Shown here: in pieces, positions 46,465-58,336 of the stretch
How positions within the stretch are numbered: the first letter of the stretch is position 1
Layout: the number at the start of each line of letters is the position of its first letter
Source: JAGNDO01 sp963704975
Lineage (GTDB): Bacteria > Chloroflexota > Anaerolineae > Caldilineales > Caldilineaceae
Length of the DNA stretch: 64,000 nt
NCBI GenBank assembly: GCA_963704975.1
Contig: CAVPIK010000019.1
Location: 32,877 to 96,876 of the forward strand
Direction: 5' to 3'
Translations under genes and position numbers: made by a program
The notes under the pieces: generated by a model
The model's input: only the letters and a program-made list of their open reading frames with translations
Database searches by the model: none
What the model was told of the DNA's origin: nothing

Positions 46465-47157
46465 TGTACCCCGTCATTGGATGAACCGTTGGACAAGTGA
46501 GCCTGTTTAGCCGTGGCCACAAAGGCCCGCACCGCGTCGTGGTTCTTGCGCAGCGGCTCGAACTCCACACCGCTGGCCACATCCACGGCCCAGGGCTGCA
46601 CCGTGCGGATGGCCTGGGCCACGTTGGATGGGTTCAGCCCCCCGGCCAGCATCAGCCGGGGATAGCTTTTGGCCAGGGCGGCGGCGGCGTGCCAATCGGC
46701 CTTTTTGCCCGTGCCGCCATATTCGTGGACATCGTAGGCATCGATCAAAAGGCCGGGACCGTCCGGCGTGCCCAGAGTCGGCATAGCGCTCGGCGGCCTC
46801 TTCGGCGTCGGCCACAGAGGTGGGGCGCAGGGCTTTGTAGGCCCGTCCCGCCAGGGCGGCCAGGACTTCCGGTGATTCAGCGCCCTGGAGTTGCGCATAG
46901 TCAAGACCGGCCACCTGCATGGCATTGGTCAATTGCTCGACCGTGGCATCCACAAAGACGCCCACAAAACGGGGCGAGCCCTCACCGCGCCGGGCCCGGA
47001 TGGCCTGGGTGATGGTGCCGACCTGTTCCGGCGTGACATAACGGGGTGACATGGGGTAGAGGATGAAGCCGAGCAGGTCGGCTCCGGCCTCAACGGCAAC
47101 CCAGGCATCCTCAAAATTGGTAAGACCGCAGATTTTAACGTGAACAGGAAGCCTCAT
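46461..47157 (-). CDS. trpF: phosphoribosylanthranilate isomerase (one frame error)
   Basis: About 231 residues. VKICGLTNFEDAWVAV (catalytic Cys), GADLLGFILYPMSPRYV, VGVFVDATVEQL, DYAQLQGAES; after a shift near 46785 LIDAYDVHEYGGTGK (catalytic Asp) and LAGGLNPSNVAQAI, VDVASGVEF. It isomerises PRA to CdRP. Located apart from the trp operon, coupled by 4-nt overlaps to the HAD gene before and the mscS gene after. Confidence 0.92.
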
Positions 47158-47882
47158 GGTTTGTCCGCTCCATTCATGGCTGGGGATGGGATGGGAAGAT
47201 GGTCCAAAAGTTGGCCCAGTTGGGTGAGGGGGATGTACCCGGCCTGGCTGTGGTCCACTTGGTCGTGGGAATTGTCTCGGTCGATCAAGAAAGCCCCCAG
47301 CCCGGCGTTGAGCGCGCCTTCGCAATCATCGTCGATGCGGTCGCCCACAAAGATGGCTTGGGACGGGGTGGTGTTCAATTTGGTCACCGCCGTCAGAAAA
47401 GGACCAGCGTCGGGTTTGCGACCCAGTCCGTCGTCCCCGGCCACGACCACGGGGAAGGCGTCCAGCAAGCCGTGGGTGCGCAAAAAGCGGTCCGCCCCGA
47501 CCCGATCCCGCTGGGTGATGATGCCCAGTTTCCATCCGTCCCGGCGCAGATGGGTCACCACGGGCAGCACATCGTCGAAAAGTGGGGGGACCGGATGGTC
47601 GGCGAAGAAATGGTAGACGTGCTGTGCCCGGCTGCCGTCCGCGTCTGGTACGTGTAGATCCCCCAAGATGCGTCCGTAGAAGCGCTGCCACAGGTCCTCC
47701 ATCCAGCCCTGGCGTTCCGCATCGATCACATGATCGTAGAACCAGAGGATTTGGTGGGCAAATGCCTGTTTGATTTGGAACAAATCTCGATCTTCTTGCC
47801 AGGTCGTCAACAACGCTGGCAGCAGCACATGGCCATGTTGGACCAAGGTGCCGTCGAGATCAAAGAGTACGGTATTCAGCAT
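47154..47882 (-). CDS. HAD-superfamily hydrolase
   Basis: 242 residues from ATG 47882; a TTG at 47897 overlapping the previous stop in ATGA style is also possible. HAD motif I VLFDLDGTLV, motif II GIITQRDR, motif III GLGRKPDAGPF and motif IV IFVGDRIDDD are all intact, with a helical cap between I and II. Small phosphatase of phosphoglycolate/pyrophosphatase-like type; the substrate is unknown. Confidence 0.88.
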   Translation of the reverse strand: MLNTVLFDLDGTLVQHGHVLLPALLTTWQEDRDLFQIKQAFAHQILWFYDHVIDAERQGWMEDLWQRFYGRILGDLHVPDADGSRAQHVYHFFADHPVPPLFDDVLPVVTHLRRDGWKLGIITQRDRVGADRFLRTHGLLDAFPVVVAGDDGLGRKPDAGPFLTAVTKLNTTPSQAIFVGDRIDDDCEGALNAGLGAFLIDRDNSHDQVDHSQAGYIPLTQLGQLLDHLPIPSPAMNGADKP

Positions 47883-47893
47883 AGGTTCTCGCC

Positions 47894-48624
47894 TCAAAAG
47901 CCAATGTGCAATGCCTGCAATCCTATCACAATCAAGGGGGCAATGACAATGGCCGGGAGCAGATTGGCGACCCGCACCTGCTTCAGATCCAGCAGGATCA
48001 GGGCGATGCCCATGATCAGCACGCCGCCGGTGGCCGTCAGTTCGATCACCCAGGGGGTGGCCCGACTGACTTCCCCCAGACTGTCGCCCAGGAGCATGGC
48101 GATCCCGGCGATCCCCCCTGGATCACGCCGATGGAGACGGCGCTGAGCAGCACCCCTGGCCCCAAGCTGGCGGCAAAGGGGATGGCTGCAAAGCCGTCCA
48201 ACATGCTCTTGACGGCCAGCAAGTGATAGTCCCCCAACAGCCCGTCCTGGATGCTGCCCAAGATGGTCATGGGGCCGATGCAAAAGACCAAACTGGCGGT
48301 GACAAAGCCCCGGGTCACGCTCCACCCGGCCACCTTGCCCTGGCCCAACCGGTGGCCGAAGCGATCTTCCAGCCACTGACCCAGCCGGTTCAGATGGCCC
48401 TCAATGCCCAGCAACTCGCCGATGATGCCCCCAGTCAGCACGCTGAACAGGGGGATCAGCACGTTGGCGCTGGTCAAGGCCATGCTGAGGCCGATCACCC
48501 CGGTCATCAGCCCCAGGCCGGCCATCACCGTCTCCTGCACCCGCTTGGGCAGCCGGTTCCCGGCCACAACGCCGATCATGCCGCCCAGGAGGACGGTTAA
48601 AATGTTGATGATCGTTCCGGTCAT
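47894..48624 (-). CDS. DUF554 membrane protein (one frame error)
   Basis: About 242 residues, 6-7 helices. MTGTIINILTVLLGGMIGVVAG, NRLPKRVQETVMAGLGLMTG, FCIGPMTILGSIQDGL and GVLLSAVSIGVIQGG are family landmarks (YdfK-like putative transporters). A shift near 48118 gives the rest (GIAMLLGDSLGEVS...). First gene of the DUF554-HAD-trpF-mscS-ychF run. Confidence 0.85.
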
Positions 48625-48627
48625 TTA

Positions 48628-48636
48628 TGGTATAAT
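48628..48636 (+). promoter_or_regulatory. extended -10 promoter element
   Basis: TGGTATAAT lies about 55 nt before the ATG at 48692, with AGGAGGAAGA just upstream of that gene. No good -35. Confidence 0.45.
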
Positions 48637-48691
48637 TGCGTCGAGCGCAATCCCTGTGAGTTGAGTTATTGGTTCAGGAGGAAGATCAACT

Positions 48692-48969
48692 ATGCCCGTA
48701 TTAACCTATACCGAGGGGAATATCCCTACTTCAGAACAGTTTCGCAAAGATTTGGAAGATGCGAGCAAGAGAGCAAATCCGGTCGATGATCTGTTGGAGA
48801 TTGCTGAGGATTGCAGCTGAATTTGAGCAACAATATGGTCATGACATCGGCGGAGTTTTACCAGAAATTCCAAGCCGGTCAGTTGGACGATGAATTACAA
48901 CATTGTATGGAGTGGGCGGCTCTTTACGATGCCTATCTGCGCACTCGCAACGTGCTGAAGCGGGCTTGA
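48692..48969 (+). CDS. antitoxin-like small protein (frame errors)
   Basis: About 90 residues if joined: MPVLTYTEGNIPTSEQFRKD, VDDLLEIAED, then after shifts near 48825-48850 MTSAEFYQKFQAGQLDDELQ, CMEWAALYDAYLRTRNVLKR. A soluble helical protein preceding a TumE-like toxin, hence the guess. A strong AGGAGGAAGA site sits before the ATG. Confidence 0.5.
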
Positions 48970-49011
48970 TCCAATCAGCAGCGGTGATTCGAGGCACTGG
49001 AAGCTGGCTGC

Positions 49012-49395
49012 ATGAATGTGCAGTCTACTTCGCCCGGCTGGAAGACACGCTACACAGCCGGGGGGATCTATCGAACCTGTCGGTACGACGTACGTCCTGT
49101 CCAGGAAACGACTATCTTTACGGCGAGAGTCGCTTCTATGATGAGTCTAGGCTCGAGATTGTGGAACAGGTGATTCCGGATGGCGAATGGGATGTTAGGC
49201 GTCTACGTCTATTCGTTCCACTACCAGCGCGCCGACAGCACCCTGATCTTCCGCTACGACAACTCCCCCCACTTCCCGAATCTCCCCACCTTCCCCGCCC
49301 ACAAGCACACCCCGGACGGCGTCATCCCTTCCGCCGCGCCGGATCTGGCCGATGTCCTGCGGGAGATCGACGAACGCCTCTATCCCGACCGCTAA
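49012..49395 (+). CDS. TumE-like toxin (DUF6516, frame errors)
   Basis: About 128 residues: FARLEDTLHSRGDLSNLSVR, GESRFYDESRLEIVEQVIPD, then after a shift near 49190 VYVYSFHYQRADSTLIFRYD, NSPHFPNLPTFPAHKH and DLADVLREIDERLY. The SFHYQ..IFRYDN.PH..LPTFP.HKH pattern is that of TumE family proteins of toxin-antitoxin pairs. Its stop overlaps the trpC stop by 4 nt (convergent). Confidence 0.65.
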
Positions 49396-50246
49396 AGTTT
49401 GGGTCGCCCCGCCATCGCGAATTTGCGCACGGTCCCGCCCCGCTCCCGCTGGGACAGTTTGCAGAAACTCTCGCCCACCAAAATCGCATCGCAGCCCATC
49501 TCGGCCATGCGGGCCACATCCTCCACCGTGCGGATGCCGCTTTCGCCCACGACGATCTTGTCCGCGGGGATCAGCGCCCGCAGCCGGGCCGTGGTCTCGA
49601 TGTCCACCTCGAAGGTGCGCAGATCCCGGTTGTTGACGCCGATGATCTGCGCCCCCGCGGCCAAGGCCCGTTCCACCTCGGCCTCGTCGTGAACCTCCAC
49701 CAGCGCCGCCATCTTGAGCCTGTGGGTGAGTTGCAGAAAGGTGCGCAGATCCGTGTCGCTGAGCACGGCCACGATCAGCAGCACCGCGTCCGCGCCGGCC
49801 ATGCGGGCTTCGTAGATCTGATATTCGTGGTAGATGAACTCTTTGCGCAACACCGGCACGGTCACGTTGGCGTCCCGAAAGCGCTCTTTGATGGACGTGA
49901 GATAGTCCAACTGCCCCTGAAAAAAGCGGGCATCGGTCAGGCAGGAGATGGCCGCGGCCCCGTTGAGGGCGAAGGTTTCGGCCATGAAGGGCGGGTCCCA
50001 CTCCTTGGCGATCAACCCCTTGGACGGGCTGGCCCGCTTCACCTCGGCGATCAGGCTGGCCCCCGGTTTGGCCGTGAGGGCGGCGGCAAAGTCCAAGGCG
50101 GGCGGCGAGATCAGGGCGAAGGCCTTGGCCTGGGCCAGGGGCACCAATTCCATCTGCTTGGGCACTTCCAAGCGCTTCCAGGCCATGATCTCGTCAAGCA
50201 CCTGGCCTTTGTGTTTTTTGATGTCAAGCTGTGAGTGTTTGGGCAT
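49392..50246 (-). CDS. trpC: indole-3-glycerol phosphate synthase
   Basis: 284 residues, intact. KRASPSKG (catalytic Lys), DARFFQGQLDYL, VLRKEFIYHEYQIYEARMAGAD (catalytic Lys/Glu), ALVEVHDEAEVERAL, IGVNNRDLRTF and VGESGIRT. It closes the indole ring of CdRP. Last gene of trpE-trpS-trpG-trpD-trpC, 23 nt after trpD. Confidence 0.95.
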   Translation of the reverse strand: MPKHSQLDIKKHKGQVLDEIMAWKRLEVPKQMELVPLAQAKAFALISPPALDFAAALTAKPGASLIAEVKRASPSKGLIAKEWDPPFMAETFALNGAAAISCLTDARFFQGQLDYLTSIKERFRDANVTVPVLRKEFIYHEYQIYEARMAGADAVLLIVAVLSDTDLRTFLQLTHRLKMAALVEVHDEAEVERALAAGAQIIGVNNRDLRTFEVDIETTARLRALIPADKIVVGESGIRTVEDVARMAEMGCDAILVGESFCKLSQRERGGTVRKFAMAGRPKL

Positions 50247-50268
50247 AGATTTTTTCTTTTCGTTTTTT

Positions 50269-51309
50269 TCAGGAAAAATTTTGGGTCATGGCGATATACC
50301 GATCTAGCACCGCCAAAGCCGCTCCGCTGTCTAAGCTAGTGGTGGCCTGGGTCAGCCCGTCAGAAAAATCACCACTTTCCGTGCTGAGGGCGGCCGCGGC
50401 GTTGAGCAGGACCACATCCCGCTTGGGGCCGTGGATCTCGCCGGCCAGCACGCCCCGGGCGATGGCGGCGTTGGTGGCCGCGTCCCCGCCCTGCATGTCC
50501 GCCAGGGTGGATCGGGCAAAGCCCAGGTCCGCCGGGTCAAAGTCGAAGGTGCGCACAGCGCCGTTCAAAAGATGGCTGATGCGGCTGGGGCCGGTGGTGG
50601 TCAACTCGTCCAGCCCCGCGCCGGTCTCGTAATAGCCGTGGACCACGTAGGCGGCCCGGCGGCCCATTTGGCCCAGCACTTCGGCCATGGTCTCGGTCAA
50701 TTCCGGCGCGAAGACGCCCACCAGCATGTTGGTGGGCCGGGCCGGGTTGGTCAGCGGCCCCAGGATGTTGAAAATGGTGCGCTCCCGGATCTCCCGGCGG
50801 GGGCCGATGGCGAAGCGCATGGCCGGGTGGTACGACGGGGCGAAGAGGAAGACCAGCCCCACCTCTTCGAGGCAGCGGGCGGCCTGCTCCGGCGTGGTCT
50901 GCAAGCGCACGCCCAGGGCTTCCAGCACATCCGCACTGCCCGCCCGCCGGTTGGATCGGTTGCCATGCTTGGCCACCTTCACCCCGGCCCCGGCCAGCAC
51001 AAAGGCGGCGATGGTGCTGATGTTGAACTTCTGGGTGCCGTCGCCCCCCGTGCCCACCACGTCCAGCAGGGGCACGTCGCCCACATTGGCCGTCACCTGC
51101 ACCGCGCTGCGGGTCATGGCCGTGGCGCAGCCGGTGATCTCGGCCACGCTCTCCCCCTTCATGCGCAGGGCGGCCAAAAACGCCCCCATCAACGCCTCGG
51201 ACGCATCCCCTCGCATGATTTCCGACATGGCCCCATCTGCCTGGGCCGTGGTCAACGCCCCGCCGTTAAAGAGCAAATGGATCGCCGTTTGGATTGCACT
51301 CTCGCTCAT
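50269..51309 (-). CDS. trpD: anthranilate phosphoribosyltransferase
   Basis: 346 residues, intact. ATG 51309 has GGGAGG 5 nt before it; the ATG at 51312 is too close. DVVGTGGDGTQKFNIST (PRPP loop), KHGNRSNRRAGSADVLEALG, FAPSYHPAMRF and LGPLTNPARP are all conserved. It transfers PRPP to anthranilate. 12 nt after trpG. Confidence 0.96.
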   Translation of the reverse strand: MSESAIQTAIHLLFNGGALTTAQADGAMSEIMRGDASEALMGAFLAALRMKGESVAEITGCATAMTRSAVQVTANVGDVPLLDVVGTGGDGTQKFNISTIAAFVLAGAGVKVAKHGNRSNRRAGSADVLEALGVRLQTTPEQAARCLEEVGLVFLFAPSYHPAMRFAIGPRREIRERTIFNILGPLTNPARPTNMLVGVFAPELTETMAEVLGQMGRRAAYVVHGYYETGAGLDELTTTGPSRISHLLNGAVRTFDFDPADLGFARSTLADMQGGDAATNAAIARGVLAGEIHGPKRDVVLLNAAAALSTESGDFSDGLTQATTSLDSGAALAVLDRYIAMTQNFS

Positions 51310-51321
51310 CATCGCCTCCCT

Positions 51322-51930
51322 TTACTCCGCCTTCATCTTCAGAAAGTTCGCCAGCATCTCTTTGCCGTGCTCGGTGAGGATGCTCTCCGGGTGAAACTGG
51401 ACGCCGTGGATGGGTAGCGTTTTGTGGCGCAGACCCATCACCTCGCCCTCCGCGGTGAAGGCGGTGACCTCCAGCACGTCGGGCAGGGGTTCCTCCACGA
51501 TCAGGCTGTGGTAGCGGGTGGCGTTGAAGGGGCTGGGCAGCCCCTTGAAGAGGCCGCCCCCCTTGTGATGCACCGGGCTGACCTTGCCGTGCATGAGCCG
51601 GGGTGCCCGCTCCACCACGCCGCCGAAGACGTGGCCGATGCACTGCTGGCCCAGACAGACCCCCAGCACGGGCGTGGTCTGGCCCAGGATGCGGATCACA
51701 TCGTTGCTGATGCCGCTGTCCTTGTCCGGCGAGCCGGGCCCGGGGCTGATCAGGATGTGGGTGGGGTGCAGATCCGCCAGCTCCTCCACATCGATCTCGT
51801 CGTTGCGCCACACCCGGATCTCCTGGGGCGTGCCGTCCGCCTGCAAAAAGTGGGGCTGCTTGACCAACTCGCCCAGGAACTGTACTAGATTGTAGGTGAA
51901 ACTGTCGTAGTTGTCGATTACGGCGATCAT
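51322..51930 (-). CDS. trpG: anthranilate synthase glutamine amidotransferase subunit
   Basis: 202 residues, intact. DNYDSFTYNLVQFLGEL, ILISPGPGSPDKDSGIS, the nucleophile Cys in LGVCLGQQCIGHVFGG and His/Glu in GVQFHPESILTEHG. It supplies ammonia from Gln to TrpE. It lies 30 nt after the trpS stop. Confidence 0.96.
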   Translation of the reverse strand: MIAVIDNYDSFTYNLVQFLGELVKQPHFLQADGTPQEIRVWRNDEIDVEELADLHPTHILISPGPGSPDKDSGISNDVIRILGQTTPVLGVCLGQQCIGHVFGGVVERAPRLMHGKVSPVHHKGGGLFKGLPSPFNATRYHSLIVEEPLPDVLEVTAFTAEGEVMGLRHKTLPIHGVQFHPESILTEHGKEMLANFLKMKAE

Positions 51931-51960
51931 GGTGTGACTCCTCGGTGATCTGGGAGGATT

Positions 51961-53101
<1,141 letters not shown>

Positions 53102-53146
53102 GATTGAGTCTCCTTGAGCGTGTACGTTTCAAACCAGCGGCCTAAC

Positions 53147-53308
53147 GTCGGTTGAGTAGGCCGAGTCCGCCTGCAAATCCCGCGGACCTGGGATTGAGGC
53201 CGTATCGAAACCAAAGTGGGTTAACCCGCACCCTCTGGTTTCGATACGGCCGGAAACTGCCCCCGCTTTCTGAAGCGACGCCTACTCAACCGGCGGGTGC
53301 TAGCTTCG
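53147..53308. repeat. dispersed GTTGAGTAG element, copy C (full)
   Basis: Same ends and core as copy B, flanked by GGCGGGTGCTAGC on the right. It sits in the 228-nt gap between trpE and trpS. Confidence 0.85.
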
Positions 53309-53329
53309 GTGAGTAGGCGCTGTGGCGTT

Positions 53330-54829
<1,500 letters not shown>

Positions 54830-54875
54830 AATCGTCTCTCCGAATCGCCAATCAACCAATCAACAAATAAACCAA

Positions 54876-55255
54876 CAAAAAAAGCCCTCGCCGCCCAAAC
54901 GCAAAGCTCACGCTCTGCCTTTGGGGACGAGGGCTGATGATTACACATGCCCCGCGGTGCCACCCCGCTTAGACCGGCTTTTCCGACAACTCTCGGAAAT
55001 AAAAAATCCCTGTGTAGAAACAGGGATTGCGCCAGTCTCACTCATCGAGGACGGGGGGTAAACCCGATCCTCAGCGCCCAGATAACGGTGGCGTCTCCGG
55101 AGCGGCCTACTGGGCGAGAAGCTTCTCACTGTTCGGCGCTCGACTCCCCGGCCCATTCACTGCCTGCGCTGTTGTCCCCTTTCCACCTGCCGGAGACTCT
55201 CTGAAACCCGCTTTGGCCGCTACTATTCCGGTTCAACGTCGGTATAGCTCGATTG
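54876..55255 (-). promoter_or_regulatory. T-box riboswitch leader of the trp operon
   Basis: On the minus strand: GTCTCCGG...CCGGAGAC closes a large stem I near 55190-55096 beginning AGAGAGTCTCC; a stem with GGGATTTTTTATTTCC follows; the T-box GGGGTGGCACCGCGG lies at about 54950-54970; and the terminator AGCCCTCGTCCCCAAA / TTTGGGCGGCGAGGGCT with seven T lies at 54876-54935. A UGG triplet at 55155-55153 (after GUGAA) is a possible Trp specifier; I have not proved it is in the specifier loop. Uncharged tRNA-Trp would stop termination and turn the operon on. Confidence 0.85.
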
Positions 55256-55262
55256 TGGAGGT

Positions 55263-55291
55263 ACTATACTTGGAATGGGGGCGGTTGTCAA
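55263..55291 (-). promoter_or_regulatory. sigma70-like promoter of the trp operon
   Basis: On the minus strand, TTGACA (55291-55286), exact 17-bp spacer, TATAGT (55268-55263). Predicted start near 55255, just before the T-box. Confidence 0.75.
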
Positions 55292-55296
55292 AAAGG

Positions 55297-55360
55297 GTTG
55301 CGTATTGCGTGTTGCGTGGACGATGGACACGCCTCGTTCACGCAATACGCAATACGCAAC
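55297..55360. repeat. TTGCGTATTGCGTG hairpin
   Basis: GTTGCGTATTGCGTGTTGCG (55297-) pairs with CGCAATACGCAATACGCAAC (-55360). It starts 6 nt from the trp -35 box and ends 6 nt from the DUF4332 stop. Confidence 0.85.
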
Positions 55361-55365
55361 ACAGT

Positions 55366-55773
55366 TTAGTACTCGATACCTCGGCCCAACTCCTTGGCCT
55401 GAGCGACCCAGCCTTCGACCTGGCCGATGACTGGCAGACGCTTTGCGGTCTTGACAGTGCTGTTGACTTCGGCCATCTTGGTGAGCAGGTTGTCGGCTCG
55501 GCGGCCGGCCAGTTCGACGACCGTGTCCACCCCGGCCTCTTCCAGCAGGTTGGAGAAGACCTCGCCGATGCCCTTAACTCGGGCCAGGTCGGCGTGGTTG
55601 ATCAGAACCAGCAGATCCTTGCCGTCTGCGCCCAACTTGGCGGCCAGTTCTTTGCGCCCAGCAGGGGTGCGGCCGGCGGCCAGCAGATCGTCACTGGTCT
55701 TGAAGCCCATTTCCTTCATGGATGCGGCTAATTCTGCGGTGATGCCACGGATTTTTGCGATAGGTAATGACAT
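55366..55773 (-). CDS. DUF4332 helix-hairpin-helix protein
   Basis: 135 residues from ATG 55773 (AAGGAAGATC upstream). Two helix-hairpin-helix units: IRGITAELAASMKEMGFKTS and VKGIGEVFSNLLEEAGVDTV, with LLVLINHADLARVKG between, then a C-terminal helical tail with WVAQAKELG. Probably binds DNA; no partner is known. Confidence 0.85.
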   Translation of the reverse strand: MSLPIAKIRGITAELAASMKEMGFKTSDDLLAAGRTPAGRKELAAKLGADGKDLLVLINHADLARVKGIGEVFSNLLEEAGVDTVVELAGRRADNLLTKMAEVNSTVKTAKRLPVIGQVEGWVAQAKELGRGIEY

Positions 55774-55850
55774 GGTTTGATCTTCCTTTCGGTTTGGTTT
55801 GGTGATAGAAAATAATCGGGACAAGGCTCAGCCCGCTAAAAAGGCTGCTG

Positions 55851-56267
55851 TTATTTCTTCTTCAACAGATCTCGAATTTCGCCGAGCAGTTTTTCTTGAT
55901 TGGAGGGAGCCGGGGGCGCGGCGGGGGCGGCGACTTCTTTCTTCTTCATGTTGTTGGCGGTCCGCACCACCATGAAGATCACGAACGCGATGATCACGAA
56001 GTCTATCACGCTATTGAAGAACAGACCATAGTTGATGGTGGGAGCACCCGCGGCCTGGGCATCAGCCAAACTGGCATAGGCCGTGCTGGACAGATTGATG
56101 TACAGGTCGCCGAAATTTACGCCGCCCAAGAGCATCCCGATGGGGGGCATGATGATATCGTTGACAAAAGAGGTGACGATCTTGCCAAACGCTGCGCCGA
56201 TGATCACGGCGACAGCGAGATCCAACACGTTGCCACGCATGATGAAAGCTTTGAATTCCTGAAGCAT
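55851..56267 (-). CDS. mscL: large-conductance mechanosensitive channel
   Basis: 138 residues, intact. EFKAFIMRGNVLDLAVAVIIG (amphipathic helix plus helix 1), GKIVTSFVNDIIMPPIGMLLG, periplasmic loop, helix 2 FVIIAFVIFMVVRTANNMKKK and a helical cytoplasmic tail EKLLGEIRDLLKKK. It pairs in function with the MscS channel above to release solutes at hypo-osmotic shock. Confidence 0.96.
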   Translation of the reverse strand: MLQEFKAFIMRGNVLDLAVAVIIGAAFGKIVTSFVNDIIMPPIGMLLGGVNFGDLYINLSSTAYASLADAQAAGAPTINYGLFFNSVIDFVIIAFVIFMVVRTANNMKKKEVAAPAAPPAPSNQEKLLGEIRDLLKKK

Positions 56268-56404
56268 TATTTTTCTCCTAATTGTGAAAACAGTAAAAGG
56301 TTGATTTAACAGCCAAGCGGTTTGGTTTACTTGGCCGCAGTTGACGTACTCGACAGAGTATATGCCAAAACCATAGAATAATTGCTTTCAAATCGCTTGC
56401 AACC

Positions 56405-57754
56405 TTAAGGGGAGATTAGTGGCGTAAGGTTTGTGCGTAGATCCGGTGCGTGGGTCTGAAACATGGACGGGGTTAACGCATTTTGCTGGGCGATCTCCCC
56501 GTACAACTGGGCGCTGGGCCGGGGTGTCCGTTCCTGGGTGACCGGGTCCAGCTCGAAAAGGCCAAAGCGCAGGCCCCAGCCCTCGGCCCACTCGAAAGTT
56601 ATCCACCAAGGTCCAGTGGAAATAGCCCCGCACATCCACGCCGGACTGGATGGCCCGGTGCAGTTGATGCAGATGGGCCAGCAGCCAGCGGGGGCGTTGG
56701 TTGTCGTCCTGGTCCGGCATTCCGTTCTCGGTGATGTAGACCGGCAGGTTGAACTGGCGCACTTCCTGGCAGACCTGATACAGCCCATCGGGGCGATATT
56801 CGCTGAAGGCCCCATCTCGCCCGCTATCCGAAAGTTCGCCATCGGGACGGAAGGATTCCGTGCCAAATAGGTTGGCCGGGTTCAAAGAAAAGCGGGTCTG
56901 GTCCACGGTGTAATAGTTGAGGCCCAGGAAATCCATGCTGCGTTCCAGCGGGCCAAAGGGCTGACCCCAGCCCACGGGCGGACGAATACGCCCATCCCAC
57001 GTGGCCGTGACCCACACATGCTCGAAGATCCAGCGTTTCAGCCCGGCGGCGTAGCGGTCCAGCCGGTTGTCTTCCCGCTCGCCGTGGAAGAGGCGGACAT
57101 GTTTCGCATAGCCTACCTCGGCGTCCGGCTGGCGCTCGTGGATGATCTGGTAGGCCAGCCCGTGGGCCAAAAGTTGATGCTTGACCACCTTCACCGCGGC
57201 CAGGATGTTCTGTTTGCCCGGCGGAAAGACGCCCCGTGCCCAACCCTGGGCGGCGAAGACCATGGGCTCGTTGATGGTAAACCAGAAGTCGCACAGGTCC
57301 CGCAAGCCCATGATCGCATAGTCAACATAGCGTCGGAAGAGGAAATGGGCTGTCCGATGACTCCCAACCGCCCATCTTCACAAACCAAAGCGGGTCGCTG
57401 AAATGGTGCAACGTCACCAGCGGACGGATGCCCCGATCCCGCAGGCCGCCCAGCATGGCTCGGTAGGTGTCGATGGCCGCCGGGTCAAAGCGCCCCGGCT
57501 CCGGCTCGATCCGGCTCCATTCGATGCTCAAGCGGTGGGCGTTTTGGTGCAGATCGGCCATGCGGTCGAAGTCGCCGTCCCGGTGGCCGTCCGTGTTGTG
57601 CCACCAATCGCAGGCCAGTCCGCTGCGGTCCCCGTTCCAGATGGCGCCGGGTCGCTGTTCGAATTCCCACCACTGGTTGTTGCGGTTGTCGCCTTCAACC
57701 TGATGGGAGGCCGAGGCCGTTCCCCACAGAAAATTTTTTGGAAAAGTCAGCATA
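56405..57754 (-). CDS. bglA: GH1 beta-glucosidase (two frame errors)
   Basis: About 450 residues. FPKNFLWGTASASHQVEG, HRLSIEWSRIEPEPGRFD, the acid/base FWFTINEPMVFAAQGW, the nucleophile VYITENGMPDQDD and WTLVDNFEWAEGW, FGLFELDP. Shifts near 57345 and 56590. Cytosolic beta-glucosidase/galactosidase, no signal. Cleaves terminal beta-glycosides. The two GH17-like genes lie far from it. Confidence 0.93.
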
Positions 57755-57767
57755 GATCCTCTTTTCA

Positions 57768-57842
57768 ATGCACAATTTTCAATGCACAATGGACAATGTC
57801 TGCGCCAGACATTGTCCATTGTGCATTGAAAATTGTGCATTT
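57768..57842. repeat. perfect 36-bp hairpin (AATGCACAATTTTC type)
   Basis: Arms 57768-57803 and 57807-57842 are perfect (AATGCACAATTTTCAATG...), with a 3-nt loop. Ends 6 nt from the deaminase stop. Confidence 0.95.
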
Positions 57843-57848
57843 GCTTGG

Positions 57849-58328
57849 TTAGTTGTTATGCACATCATTCGGATGAAAGACCGTGTCTCCCGGCCGTTCC
57901 CAGGGCTGGTGGACCAGATCGATGCCCACCTCTTGGAGAAAGGCGCGGCTGTTTTCATCGGGATAGTTGCCGGCATAGACCACCCGCTCCACCCCGGCGT
58001 TGATGATCATCTTGGCGCAGGTGAGGCAGGGCTGGTGGGTGACATAAATGGTGCTGCCCTGGGTGCTGACGCCGTGGAGCGCGGCCTGGATGATGGCGTT
58101 CTGCTCCGCGTGCAGGGTGCGCACGCAGTGGCCGTCGATCAGCAGGTGGCCGATCTCGTCGCAGTGGGGCAGACCGGCGGGCGCGCCGTTGTAGCCCGTG
58201 GTCAACATGCGCCGGTTGCGCACGATCACCGCGCCCACATGGGCCCGGTCACAGGTGCTGCGCTCGGCCACGTTGAAGGCGATCTTCATGAAATATTCGT
58301 CCCAAGAAGGGCGGATGGGGTCGGTCAT
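57849..58328 (-). CDS. deoxycytidylate deaminase-like protein
   Basis: 159 residues, intact. Zinc sites CVRTLHAEQNAI (HxE) and HQPCLTCAKMII (PCxxC), preceded by VGAVIVRNRRMLTTGYNG and followed by VVYAGNYPDENSRAFL. Matches ComEB/dCMP deaminase in length. It makes dUMP for dTMP synthesis. Confidence 0.92.
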   Translation of the reverse strand: MTDPIRPSWDEYFMKIAFNVAERSTCDRAHVGAVIVRNRRMLTTGYNGAPAGLPHCDEIGHLLIDGHCVRTLHAEQNAIIQAALHGVSTQGSTIYVTHQPCLTCAKMIINAGVERVVYAGNYPDENSRAFLQEVGIDLVHQPWERPGDTVFHPNDVHNN

Positions 58329-58336
58329 GGCGGGGT

